Source of the DNA: Byssothecium circinans
Lineage: Eukaryota > Ascomycota > Dothideomycetes > Pleosporales > Massarinaceae
Assembly: GCA_010015675.1 (NCBI GenBank)
Contig: ML976981.1
Coordinates: forward strand, 1,348,051-1,412,050
DNA: 64,000 nt
Reading direction: 5' to 3'
Within the stretch, counting starts at the first letter, position 1. The number at the start of each line of letters is the position of its first letter. This document shows positions 37,527 through 49,000 of this stretch, piece after piece. Below the pieces are notes generated by a model. It saw only the letters and a program-made list of their open reading frames with translations. It did not search any database and had not been told where the DNA came from. The translations under genes and the position numbers were made by a program.

Positions 37527-37733
37527 GGAGACCGAAACGGCTGATCGAATTTGCAGTCAGATACGCGGTTGTACTGTACTGAAACAGGTGAGTTGGCGTA
37601 CTTGCCCTGGCGAACACTGAGCCGTGTGCGCTTGGCTTTAAACGGACTACTCACACGCACGGGTGGAGTCGGAATCACGTTTTTCGCCACCCTCTCTGAT
37701 AGACACACTTCTCAGATAATCGTCATTGAGGAT

Positions 37734-38171
37734 ATGACGTGGCAGTCGAATGAACGCTTTGACAATATGATGCGGCAGTCGAATGAACGCTTTGACAATA
37801 TGATGCGGCAGATGAATCAACGATTTGATCGTCTTGAGACAATGTAAGTAAGCATGTTATGTTATGTCCACCCTCCATTCCCATTCCCTAACATTTCCGT
37901 TACTAGGTACGACAACTCCGAGATCCGTCTCGGGAACAGCCACCTTATTTCTTCAGGCATTAACGAGCTTGTGCCTATGTACTCCGTCATCACGCGTAAA
38001 GAGATTCCAGACTTCCCACAAACCCTCAAGGCGATAAATACCTTTAATCGACAGCGTCTAGACGATTTGATGCAGCATTTGGGCATACCAGAAGGAGGGA
38101 ATGTTGCGGCGAAGAGACTGAAGGTCGGCGGATATGTGAGGGGAGGATCGGGCCCAACGCGGATCACGTAG
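37734..38171 (+). CDS. Short coiled-coil protein with internal repeats (about 124 aa)
   Basis: Exons 37734-37843 and 37907-38171 give 125 codons in frame, with a GTAAGT...ACTAG intron. The N-terminus is a heptad-like repeat (SNERFDNMMRQ twice, then MNQRFDRLETM). The C-terminal part (SSGINELVPMYSVITRKEIP, DFPQTLKAINTFNRQRLDDL, then a basic end with AAKRLKVGG) fits a family of small fungal proteins with a coil followed by a helical module; its function is unknown to me. A longer in-frame start at 37551 would add 61 residues without clear character. It lies only 207 bases after the MFS stop. Confidence 0.6.
37741..37839. repeat. 33-base tandem repeat, three copies
   Basis: Copies begin at 37741, 37774 and 37807 (GGCAGTCGAATGAACGC..., third copy diverged). 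The unit is 11 codons and lies in the coiled-coil part of the gene, so copy number can change without a frameshift. Confidence 0.9.
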
Positions 38172-38782
38172 GGTTTGCGTAGGATGGTCGCGGTTTTCAG
38201 ATGGTCATGAGTATAACAAGGCATGACGGGATCTCTCGCGGGGCTGTAAAAGCCGGCAGTAGCACCTATGTTGAAGTCCCCGTCAGAATCCTGGCAGAGT
38301 TATACGGACGATTTATGTAGCGAAGCTACCTTTCAGTGTCTGCCTTAGTGCCGACTTTCTCTGCTCCACGAGAGGGGAACGCGGTCGGAAAGGAATGGCT
38401 GGAAGGAGTGGGATCATGTATAAAATTCAAAAGCATCCTCGATAATAACGAAGCCCTTTTAACCTTTTCTTACTCCTACGTAAAAGAGCAGGCCTAGCTT
38501 TACAATTCTATATTTTATTAAAGTTAAAGGAGAGTTATTCACGGGTTAGTTATTGTAGGTAGTCTTTGGTGAGAGAGTATTATGTGTGCGGGGAATTCTT
38601 TCAACCGCGTGGCGAGTATAATTCTGTCTTTGAATATCCGCCCGCAAAATCCCACTCCCTCATTGGCTAGACACACGCCAAGTCCCCAAGTCCCGAAGTC
38701 CCGATCTGTTCCTCACCGCGCGACGTCAACCTTCTCACACTTCTCTCCACACCACAGCTCTCCACCGCGCACCACACACACA
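38172..38782. other. Intergenic region with an AT-rich patch
   Basis: Bases 38415-38550 are clearly AT-rich (ATATTTTATTAAAGTTAAAG) against GC-rich flanks. This could be an eroded repeat remnant. The last 150 bases are the CT/CA-rich QCR10 promoter. No gene. Confidence 0.45.
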
Positions 38783-39524
38783 ATGGCCTCCGTAAAGCCC
38801 GTCCCAACACCCAGCATGGGAAAGACGCCCGCTGCCTTCGTAAGCTCCCCCTCCATCAATTGCAATCGGCGCCGCACCGCAATCGGGAGGAGAAAAAGAA
38901 CAACCGCAAGGGTTTTAGGTTGGGGAATGGCTGGCTGATGAGAGGATTAGAGCAAGCGCACACCGTATCAGACTTTCCGGAGTCAGTTTGGACCTCAGTA
39001 CGTATTGCCTGCCTGTTTCGATTTGGAAGGATACTTTGGCGGAGGGGTTGAGGATGTGCAGAAAGAAGGGGAAGAGAAGATGTGGATGAGGGCATGAGGG
39101 GATGTGGGCTATGGATGAGAGGAGTAGTCAATGGCGGCATGAACTACATTACCGGGAAAGAAATGCCCATGGAGGAGAAGGAAGACTCTGTGCCAATTCT
39201 AAAGACCAAAGGAAGAGGCTTGCTAACGTCACTGTTTTACAGGTACAAGATCCAGCCTAACTACCATGGAATAACCGCCCACCACCTCGTCAAGTAGTAC
39301 GTCTTCACCTTCCCACATTCACACAAGCATAACACGTCCCCGAATTGGAGGCTAATATAGATCCCAGCGGTCGTCTCGCAGCCGGATTCGGCGGGGTGGC
39401 CGGTTTCTTCGCCCTCTTCTTCTTCGCCGAGGTGCCCCGTGTACGCGACGATATTATGCTGAAGATACCTGTGCTTGGCGACTATTTCAGGAATGAGATA
39501 CCGCCTGAGGACAACCCGTTCTAG
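38783..39524 (+). CDS. QCR10: Cytochrome bc1 complex subunit 10 (Qcr10)
   Basis: Four exons, 38783-38839, 38972-38997 (26 bases), 39243-39296 and 39368-39524, give 98 codons in frame. The protein reads MASVKPVPTPSMGKTPAAF, TFRSQFGPQ, YKIQPNYHGITAHHLVKY, then a single membrane helix (GVAGFFALFFFAEVPRV) and the family-typical end KIPVLGDYFRNEIPPEDNPF. Yeast Qcr10 has the same terminal pattern (KIPLLG...PPED.P). It is a small accessory subunit of complex III in the mitochondrial inner membrane. Introns of 132, 245 and 71 bases occupy most of the locus. The last acceptor is CCCAG, not the TAG seven bases earlier, which would break the frame. Confidence 0.82.
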
Positions 39525-39882
39525 ACATTTGCCTGGGGGGTTGGTGGATGAATGGAGGAAGGGGAGGGAGGAGTGTATTATAGATGTCGACGGGGTGGAT
39601 GCACGCATGGAGGATCACGTCAAGTCAACTGAACTGGCATGCTGTATACTAGCGAAGAGAGTTGCGGAATAGACTTTTCTTTGTCTACAATAAGATGATC
39701 TTTTGCGATGTGATTCGATCTGAGAGCGTGGAGTATCATGAATTGAAACTGGGGCATGAGACGTTGATCTATTTTGTCGTAGCCGGGACACGGCGCTTGA
39801 AGATGCTGCCATATCCGTGTATTCCCACGTTTCCTATCCACATCCAGACATACATTTCCTAGTTCCAGAAACGCACGCCCTT
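39525..39882. other. Convergent 3' region of QCR10 and PUP2
   Basis: No gene; the two genes' 3' UTRs face each other here. Confidence 0.45.
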
Positions 39883-40936
39883 CTAGTTCGTAGGCAGCCT
39901 TCCAACGACTTCCTCCATCTCCGCATCCGTGTAGATCCTGAAGCCCTTGTCCTTGGTCACGCTCGCCAACTGCACGTTCTTGCTATCCAGCTTCTCCTCC
40001 ATGACCTGCTTCAGCGTCTTGAGCACCATGACCTCTGCTTCGGGGAGCGTGAGCGACTTGTGGAATTCGTTCTGGAGTTCAGCTTGAGCGCCCTCGGAGC
40101 CGGAGCCGATGGCTTTGGCGTCGTAACGGTAGAAGGTACCGGAGGGCTCGGCGTGGTATCTACATGCCATGTTAACCGTTTCCTCCTTCATCCCATGACA
40201 ACGTCGTAAAGTGTGTCAAACATACAGACTCGGTCCATCCTCATCATACCCCGCAATTAGCAATGCCACACCAAAAGGCCTGCTCATAATGCTCTCCTCG
40301 CCCTCAGCGCCCTCGCCGAACCGCAGCGCCAAATCGCATATCGCCTGCGTACAGCTCTCGACCCTCAACGGCTCCGCATAGTTAAAAGCATGGTTCTGGC
40401 TCTCGACGCGCGCATGTTCGATCATGCTGCGGGCATCGGCTTGCAGGCCCGACATGGCGCAGCCGATATGGCGGTCAATTTCTACAATCTTCTCGACTGA
40501 AGACGTCTCGAGGAGGGTGGAGGTTACGCGCTTTTCTACGCCGAGGATCACGCCGTCGCCGGTTGCTACCTGGGGTGTGTGAGCTTGTGGGTTGTGGGGT
40601 GCGTATAGTGGAGGGAGAGGCTAGAGGGAAATGGGTGGATGGTCCATGGGAGACGCACGCCTATTGCTGTTGAGCCGAGCTTGATAGCTTCTAGGGAGTA
40701 TTCGACTTGGAAGAGACGGCCTTCGGGCGAGAAGGTGCTGCAGTGCGGTGAGCTTGTGGTTTGCGAACGGGTGGTGGTGGGGTTACATACTTGATGCCGC
40801 GGTCTAAGAGGGATATGTTAGCTCGAAATGCATGCGTCTTGAGAAGGGAATCTGCTTACCATATTCACTTCGTGCTATGAACTATTCGAATTAGCAAGGG
40901 AAGCTCCAAAAGATAGTTTGAGCTTGAGCGTACCAT
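39883..40936 (-). CDS. PUP2: 20S proteasome subunit alpha-5 (Pup2)
   Basis: Six exons, 40934-40936, 40860-40881, 40791-40803, 40659-40737, 40226-40569 and 39883-40159, give 246 codons in frame. The N-terminus [20 protein letters not shown] with [19 protein letters not shown] is the proteasome alpha-subunit signature. The body contains [40 protein letters not shown] and [20 protein letters not shown], specific to alpha-5. The protein forms part of the outer ring of the 20S core in nucleus and cytosol and is not itself proteolytic. The first exon is only the ATG: no ATG precedes TTC in exon 2, and a GTACGC...GCTAAT...ATAG intron of 52 bases joins them. Exon 3 is just 13 bases. Confidence 0.93.
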
Positions 40937-42069
40937 ATTGGCGGTTGTAGTAGGTCTCGATTTGGTAGGTTTGAGATGGGGCTACAGCCGAAAGTGATTA
41001 CGAGGATGGGTGGTGTAGCAAATTGAGAGAGATCCGGGGGGTGGATGCAAAGGCAGAGATGATGTCGTCGTGAGTTGCGAGCTCGCTGGGCTCTAGGCGG
41101 TGGTTGTAGACGCGTCGGGTCAGAGCTTCGCTGACTAACCGCTAAGACATTGTCGCCATCACGACCGTTGTCAGATATCAAGGGAAGCAGTTGAATACGG
41201 ACACTTCATTTAATCCCACCATGATTGGTAGAGTTACTGCTTTTTGATGCTACATTTGCACCGCTCTACTAACGAATACGCTTTTCCCGTTGTCTACTAT
41301 CGCATGAAATGCGCAAGTATCGTCAACTTGGGACTGCCGCGTCGACCAATCTCTCGTAGTGTGATAACATAAGTCTACGAAGAGCTGTCATTGCTTACAG
41401 TTAGACCTAAGTTCACAACACTTGTAATTTTGACCAACAAATCCATTCTTCAGGCAACAACCAACGGCTTGCTTCTGTTAATTCTATGCTCTTCTTAGAA
41501 TCACTGATTTGCACCCTGGTGGCGATGACTTTCGTTCATAATCGCTTTACCTCATATTCCCACGAAAGAATTAATCCTATGTAGAATGACACGACGACGC
41601 ATGTAACTGTAGCTTGCAGCTTAGCAAGAAAAGCAATTGGCAGAGAGGGTAGCTAAACACCTGATCAGGTGTGTTTCATCCGGGCTACCGGGCAGGGGAC
41701 CAAAGTCTACTGTATCCGATGTACCACCACTCGGAAAGTAGATTAAGAGCGAATTTCTGCCGGCACGAAATGGGATCTATTCAAGATATGCAAATAAAGC
41801 TTACCGCCAGAAGACTGCTTGACAAACTGCATTTGCAAGCTGCATGGATGACAAGCGTAGAGGGCGACGCCGTCACCCGAGCAACCCTTCCTAATTCGGT
41901 TAGCGTACTTTCCCACTTGAGAATTATAGAGAACCTCCAGCGCTTCTCCCCGCCCACATCAACACACACAAACAATCCGCCCACATTCTCCGATCGCAGG
42001 ACACTACGCGCTCCTCCCAACCCTTTTCTACCAAGCTACAACTCAGCATTTCCACTCGCAACATTCACC
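40937..42069. other. Divergent intergenic region of PUP2 and CHZ1
   Basis: No supported gene. It contains the two promoters. I see no clear copy of the proteasome-associated control element (GGTGGCAAA). Confidence 0.4.
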
Positions 42070-42505
42070 ATGTCTGCCCAGTCTGAGGACCACCAGATGG
42101 AGGGTGTCGAGAGTGGTGTTGCCGACAAAGGCAAAGGCAAGGCTCCCGCACAGGTCGTCGAGGAGTCTGGCGAGGATGAGTCCAGCGATGAGTCTGGTCC
42201 TGAGGAACAGGTATGTTAAGAGTCCCATTCGCGACAGGCGCAAACAGCTAACGAAGTGCAACAGGGCGCTGAGGGTATGCAACTTCACCAAAACGCGCAA
42301 TTGCCCGGCAATCCATGCTAATAAGAGTGTAGACGTCGAGGAAGACACCATGGCCGAGATCGACACGGACAACATCGTCGGCAGGCGCACGCGTGGCAAG
42401 AACATCGACTTCGCCAAGGCCGCCCAGGAGCTCCCCGAGGACGAAGATGAGGACGATGACGAGGACTTCGAGGAGGTGGACAATGATGATGAGATGAAGG
42501 ATTAA
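42070..42505 (+). CDS. CHZ1: Histone H2A.Z-specific chaperone Chz1
   Basis: Exons 42070-42210, 42265-42274 (10 bases) and 42333-42505 give 108 codons in frame. The protein is very acidic. After an acidic N-terminus with VEESGEDESSDESGPEEQ comes the CHZ motif TDNIVGRRTRGKNIDFAKAA, which contacts the H2A.Z-H2B dimer, followed by a Glu/Asp tail. Chz1 delivers H2A.Z-H2B to the SWR1 remodeller in the nucleus. The length matches the fungal family (about 110 residues). The 10-base exon (GGCGCTGAGG) is needed to keep the frame between the two larger exons. Confidence 0.9.
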
Positions 42506-43104
42506 GCGCCCTCTCTCTTTTTTCGTTGTTTTCGTACGTCTTGTCCCAATTGCCCCGCCAGTACTAGAGTTCCGCAGTTGCTGACCCCGCTCTTGTTTAC
42601 AGGCTTTCTTCGGCGCGACCACGAACCTTCCTCGTCCATACTTGCGTTACATCACGAGCTAGGCATTGGGCTATAAAAGGCGGCATGGCATTGGGTAGCG
42701 GGTAGGCTCGTTGAAATATGGAGTCTTGGCGTGTGGTCCTAGATGCTGGTGGATGAGAGTCTAGTCTGATGGGCACGTAAAGAGTGGCACTTCGGATCTT
42801 GAATAGCTCGTACAGCAAAGCGTCCAGCAACAAATATGAATAAATCCCGAACAGGAAATGAAACTACTTTGCAGGCGGTCTCTTCTCTTTTACCCCGCAT
42901 CATAGCATCCAGCAAGCCGATGCGGTCGTGAATGCTGGAGTGTCTAGTAGGAATAAACACGACCAAAAGGACGAAGATCTTCAGGTATTAAGCCCTCAAC
43001 TGACGCTACTACATGCGGAGCCTCAGTGGTTACCGAAGATGTTAGGTCCGCATACGTTCATGTCAAGTGCAGCGTCCATCATCTTGGTACCAACTTATAA
43101 CTGG
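42506..43104. other. Intergenic region
   Basis: No supported gene. Minus-strand frames around 42740-42966 (DRIGLLDAMMRGKREET) may continue the gene remnant at 43105-43403 but carry no recognisable domain. Confidence 0.35.
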
Positions 43105-43403
43105 ATTTCATAAACTTACTATATTTATCGCGCCATTGATCTGAGATAAAGACTTGGTCCAGTTGGTTGGGATTTCCGTGGACTTGAAGTCGGAGGTGGA
43201 TGCCCCGCCGACAGCTTGGATGCATTTGGCTTTATGCGAGGCGGAATAGTTCCTCCTCGCATTGCATCAATCATCTCTTCTGTATTCCAAATCACAGGAG
43301 GTACGGATAATTGCCATGCAGAGTCAAGCATATAACCCTGGGGGAGATTCGGAGCTTGGAGGACATCGAAATTGTGTGGAAAGCGCAGCCAGATTTGTGA
43401 CAC
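43105..43403 (-). pseudogene. Possible gene fragment or remnant
   Basis: A minus-strand frame without an ATG reads DVLQAPNLPQGYMLDSAWQL and VPPVIWNTEEMIDAMRGG. The coding-like signal then continues in the next frame as TEIPTNWTKSLSQINGAINI, directly followed by a good donor GTAAGT at about 43109. This looks like one exon with a frameshift, or two exons not resolved. No family recognised, and no upstream or downstream exons could be fixed. Confidence 0.3.
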
Positions 43404-45345
43404 ATTACTCTACTCCATAGGTAGTTACAACTAAAAATAACAACAGATAACATCAATCGTCTTACCGCCTTCTAAAGCCTGGTATTCACTAAGACAGATT
43501 GCACTCTTCTCTCCGAACTCTCCCTTGCGCTCCACCTTCAGGTGTCGTTGCCTTTAGGCCCGGTGTGCGGCGAGCCCCGCTTCCCATTCGCTCGTTAAGC
43601 TGCCCGTCTCATTCGCTCGCAAATCTAACCTCGGCGCTGTGGATGCTTTTCCGATCTCCGAGGGAGAAGGGTCTGGAGAAACGGCGTGAGGGCTCCGATT
43701 GATGTTTTTGGTGGAGCTCACCATGGAGAGGCAAACGACTATCAGTTACACTTGCGGACCGCGAAGCCGCGTCTCGACAGTGGCCAAGACTGACACGACT
43801 GGGACGATGTGTCCAGAGCAGCAAAGAGCAAAGCTGCAGACTGCATCACGCGGGCATCACCCCCCCAAGGCGGAGGTACCTGAGAGCAGAGAGAGATCCG
43901 CCAGCGTCAACATCTGGGTCGTATGTGCCCCTATGGCACGGCCGCTGTACATACACCGGAGATGCTTGAGCGAATCTTTCATGTCAAGCCACCGGCAGAC
44001 CCGCTCCCGGATCTTCTTCGTGCTCCCACCCGTATATTTTCCCGTCCCCAAACGGCATTGCGTTTAGGTACACGGAAAACCTCACTGTTTGTACCGTTGA
44101 CCACCGGAGAACAACGCTGGAGCCCGCCGTCGCTCTCTGCCGATGTCTAGCTCAGTGAAAAACTCCTGCAATATCCGCCACAGCCGTTGTCTGCATCCTC
44201 GTATGAAAGCGATATCGGCCGGTGCGGAGGTTGGAGTTGCATCGCCCGGGTGGAGGAAATGGACCGTGTTCTCGTGACTCATGGAAACATCGGGCGAGGA
44301 CCCTCCCGCTCTCGAGAGCAGCTTGTGCAATTCCGATGTGTTTTTGCTTTGTCGTTTGCGTGGCGGTACTTTCATCGCTTCTTCGCGACACTTGCGGTTG
44401 ATCGTCCCCCGCAAGAATAGGGCGGACGGGGGCACATTTTATTTGGTCCAGCACGCGAGCAGCACCGCGATAGCTCCGCTGCGATGATGTCGACGAGCTC
44501 AGCGGCGCAAGGTATGTTCCACTGCGCGCTCCGCTGAGAGGGATGGCTGGGATCTTCCGTCCTATGATGGCCGCGTCCGCTGCTCTTGGTACATGCAGCA
44601 CAGATAAGGACCATGCTTGACCACCTGGAATTACGACAAAGTAGCATCGGCATCGCTGGCGCTAACACACCGGGCCAATGTGAGGAGGCGGAAATCAAAC
44701 ACTTGCAAGCGTGGGCTGCAGCAATCCAGCCGGTGGAGCGAGAGGGCGGAAACGCACATGCGGGCTGGGTCCTCTTCACCATGTCAAAAGCGAGTTCGGA
44801 GCTCTGCCATTCGCTCTGGCGCTGAACGACGCGCCCGCCTAGACGCGGGCGACGGCCCTGGTCCTTCATGGCCACTTACGGTATCGCGGCTGGCAGAAAA
44901 CCGTGGGGTACATGCAGTGTCCATGGATGTGTAGGCCAAAATTTTGAACGCACGGCAGCGCTGCAGGGCAATAACTGTAATATCGTAACGCGCATGCAGC
45001 TGGAGCTATGGCTTGTCCGAACCACCACTGGCCTGGTTGCAATTTGAAGACATCAATTGGACCGCCGGGCTGGGACTTTTGTTTCGCTGTGATTTCATTG
45101 TTCGCGAGGGGGGCTACACGCAGAGTTGACATGTGCCGGCCGTTGGGAGCCATCTTGATATGTACAAGAAGCAGGTATATAGTACCAAGACCACGTCAAA
45201 GCCCGGGATATGCTATGCATGATGGGCAGGCAGGCAGGCGAACAGCGAGCAGCGGCATCGCCTGTAGGCCTCCTCTTGCAACGGGCCTAGCAGCAGCTGG
45301 CAGTCGACGTAAGTGAAGGTACTAGCGTAGACAACTTTTCTGAGA
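43404..45345. other. GC-rich stretch without a supported gene
   Basis: About 1.9 kb. ORFs of 60-167 codons overlap in up to five frames (for example 44372-44875 minus), which reflects GC richness rather than coding. Nothing recognisable. Confidence 0.4.
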
Positions 45346-46025
45346 CCCCACCTCCGCGTCTCCCTCCCTTCTTAAGCCTCTCTGCCACCCGTCGCCTTCC
45401 CTCTCTTCTTCCTCCCTCTCACTAAGACTCACACCTCTCCGCTGGAAGCTGCTTGCCCAAGACAACTCCACCCGACCCTCGGCCTTGCTCTACCTGGACG
45501 TTTTCGAGTAAGTCGCCCTTTGCTGCCCATATCTCTACCGCGATATATCCACCACTGCCACACCTCATTTTGCTCCTTGCGACTTTTTTGTTCGACGCGC
45601 AAGGATCTAGCGAGCATTTGCCTCAAGAAAGCTCGACCCCGCGCGGTCCCATTCGCCAGACTGTCTTATCAGGACATTGCGTGTGGGAGCTATCGCAGGT
45701 CGCCGAGGCTAGAGTAGCGTTACCGATATTCCTCTCTCGAGAAGCGCGTCGGTGACGAAGCCTGCCCGTCATTTTGTTGCTTTTGTGGCAATTGACAGCT
45801 GCGCGGACTTACACCCTCGCACTACCCCACGCTTTCGCTTGTAGCACACAAACAACAACAGACCTTGAGCAGGTGCTAATAGCTACTTTAGCCAGTCTCA
45901 GAGCAACATCTACCAGCATCAAGCTTCCAGCCTACGAGCCACCTCCAATTGATACCCCTCGACTCGGACCTAATCCTCAACACACCACACAACGCCACTC
46001 GAACATTCGGCCCGCTGCCGATATA
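45346..46025 (+). promoter_or_regulatory. Pyrimidine-rich promoter and 5' leader of glutamate synthase
   Basis: Bases 45350-45440 are a strong CT tract (CCCTCCCTTCTTAAGCCTCT and similar), typical of highly expressed fungal genes. A donor-like CGA/GTAAGT at 45508 suggests a leader intron. An ORF of 100 codons (45453-45755) lies in the leader; if not spliced out it would be an upstream ORF. Confidence 0.45.
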
Positions 46026-49000
46026 ATGGGTAGCGTTTCCTTCGCCGAAGATACCAAATTGCCCCAGGATATCCCGATCGTTGAGGAGGAAAGCTCCGTC
46101 TTTCCCTATCAGGATGGCCCCGAGAACAAGTCGTGGGCGGGCGTGCTGCCCTTGAAGCAGGGTCTCTACGACCCCGAGTACGAGAAGGATGCTTGTGGTG
46201 TCGGTTTCGCTGCGTATGTCGGACTCCAAGTATTTGCTCGCTGAGCAGGAAGCTAACAAATGGCAGCCACATCAAGGGCAGAGCGAGCCACAAGATCATT
46301 TCCGATGGTATTTTAGTGTATCCAAATCCCACAGTTAACCTCGCTAACCAACTATGCAGCTCGCTCCTTGCTATGCAACATGACCCACCGAGGCGCCGTG
46401 GGTTCCGATGCCCGAGACGGAGATGGTGCTGGTGTCATGACTTCGATCCCTCATCGATTCTTCGTCAAGGAGTTCGAAAAGGAGCAGGGCTTCAAGCTCC
46501 CTCCCCAAGGCGACTACGCGACCGGCAATCTGTTCTTCAAGCCAGACGCCGCGGCGTTGGATGAGACCAAGGTGATGTTTGAGGATGTGGCTGATCAATT
46601 GGAGCTGCGAGTGCTGGGATGGCGAGTGGTTCCTCGGGATTCCACGTTGCTTGGTCCGGCGGCTTTGTCGCGAGAGCCCATCATTCTGCAGCCGTTTGTA
46701 GTGCTCAGAGATGCATATGGCGATAGCAAGGCACCAAAAGATAACTTTGCCGAGGTACACGATGACGCGTACTTTGAGCGACAGCTCTATGTCCTGCGAA
46801 AGCGGTCGACACACGTCATCGGTCTACACAACTGGTTCTACATTTGCTCGCTGAGCAACAAGAACATAGTTTACAAGGGTCAGCTTGCTCCCGTGCAAGT
46901 CTACGAATACTACCACGATTTGGTCTCTGTCGACTATGAGGGCCATTTCGCCCTCGTGCATTCTCGTTTCTCCACTAACACATTCCCCAGCTGGGATCGT
47001 GCACAGCCTTTGCGGTGGGCAGCTCACAATGGTGAGATCAACACCCTGCGAGGTAACAAGAACTGGATGCGAGCGCGAGAGGGTGTGATGAAATCAAACC
47101 TCTTTGGTGACGATCTCGACTCCCTGTACCCTATTGTTGAAGACGGAGGTTCCGACTCTGCTGCTTTCGACAACGTGCTAGAGCTGCTGACCATCAATGG
47201 TGTTCTTTCTTTGCCTGAAGCAGTCATGCTCATGGTACCCGAAGCATGGCAAGGTAACCACTCAATGGACCCTGCTAAGCAAGCCTTCTATGAATGGGCG
47301 GCTTGCATGATGGAGCCTTGGGATGGTCCAGCCCTGTTCACCTTCTCTGATGGTCGTTACTGCGGTGCCAACCTTGATCGAAATGGTCTTCGCCCTTGTC
47401 GTTACTATATAACTGACGACGACCGTATCGTATGCGCCTCTGAAGTCGGTACCATATCCATCGAGCCTGAGCGAGTCGTCCAGAAGGGCCGTCTGCAACC
47501 CGGGCGCATGTTGCTCGTCGACACTGTGGCCGGTCGCATTGTTGATGACGCCGAGTTAAAGCAGACGGTCGCAGCCCGCTTCGACTTCCGTTCATGGATT
47601 GAGAAGAACCTCCTGACGCTACCCAAGATCAAAGAGCAGATTGTCGCCAAGGGTGTTGACCTTTCCCACGCTCTCACAGAGACTCGCGTTCACGAAGATC
47701 CCCGCCTCAAGGCCTTTGGCTACTCGTTGGAGCAGGTTACTCTGCTTCTCGCGCCTATGGCTGCTGATTCGAAGGAGGCCCTTGGATCTATGGGTAACGA
47801 TGCTCCTCTTGCATGCTTGGCTCAACAGCCTCGTCTCATGTACGAGTATTTCCGTCAGCTCTTCGCTCAGGTCACAAACCCGCCCATCGACCCTATTCGA
47901 GAGGCTATCGTCATGTCATTGGAGGCCTACGTTGGTCCCCAGGGCAATCTCTTGGAGATGGACGAAACACAGTGTGGCCGACTACTCCTTCCCTCGCCCA
48001 TCCTGTCTCTAGAAGAGCACAAGGCTTTGCTCAACACGTCTTCTTTGCACTCTGAATGGACAGTGAAAACCATTGACATCACTTTCCCGAAGAGCGAGGG
48101 TATCCAAGGATACATTGATGCCCTTGACCGCATCTGCGAGGGTGCCACGGAGTGCATCGACAACGGCGACAACATTCTTGTGCTCTCCGACCGCGCCACT
48201 TCCGCCGACCGTGTTGCCGTCTCTGCTTGCTTGGCGACGGGTATGGTACACCACCATCTTGTTCGCAACAAGTGGCGATCCCGAGTTGCCCTCGTCGTCG
48301 AGACCGCTGAGGCTCGTGAGGTTCACCACATGTGCGTCCTGGTCGGATATGGTGCCGATGCCATCTGCCCATATCTCGCCATTGAGTGTATCCTAAAGAT
48401 GGCCCGGGAGGGTCTCATCCGCAAGAAGATTTCGCCCGAGCAGCTTATTGACAACTACAAGCACTCTTGCGATGGTGGTATCCTCAAAGTCATGAGCAAG
48501 ATGGGTATCTCTACCCTACAGTCCTACAAGGGTGCCCAGATCTTCGAAGCTCTTGGTATCGATGACTCCGTTGTCGACCGATGCTTTACTGGTACCGCCA
48601 CCCGTATTAAGGGAGCCACCTTCCACGACTTTGCCCAGGACGCTTTTGCGCTCCACGAGAAGGGTTACCCCACCCGCCCCATTGTCGAAGTGCCTGGTCT
48701 TGCTGAGACTGGTGAATACCATTGGCGTGACGGTGGCGAGCCTCACGTCAACGACCCAACCGCGCTTGCGAACATTCAGGATGCCGTCCGTACTAAGAAT
48801 GATAAGTCGTACGAGGCTTACTCCATCGCTGAGTATGAGCGTATCAAGGACTGCACTCTGCGTGGCCTGCTGGACTTCAACTTCGAGGATCGCACTCCCA
48901 TCCCTATCGACCAGGTCGAGCCATGGACCGACATTGTGCGCCGCTTCGTTACAGGTGCCATGTCTTACGGCTCCATCTCCATGGAGTCCCACTCTACCAT

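Noticed and set aside
37551..37733. Longer start for the coiled-coil protein
   Set aside because: Extra 61 residues lack similarity to the heptad pattern and lie in the short MFS 3' region; kept only as an alternative.
44082..44934. Overlapping ORFs of 77-167 codons on both strands in the GC-rich region
   Set aside because: Up to five frames are open at once, as expected from base composition; no domain, splice partner or codon pattern singles one out.
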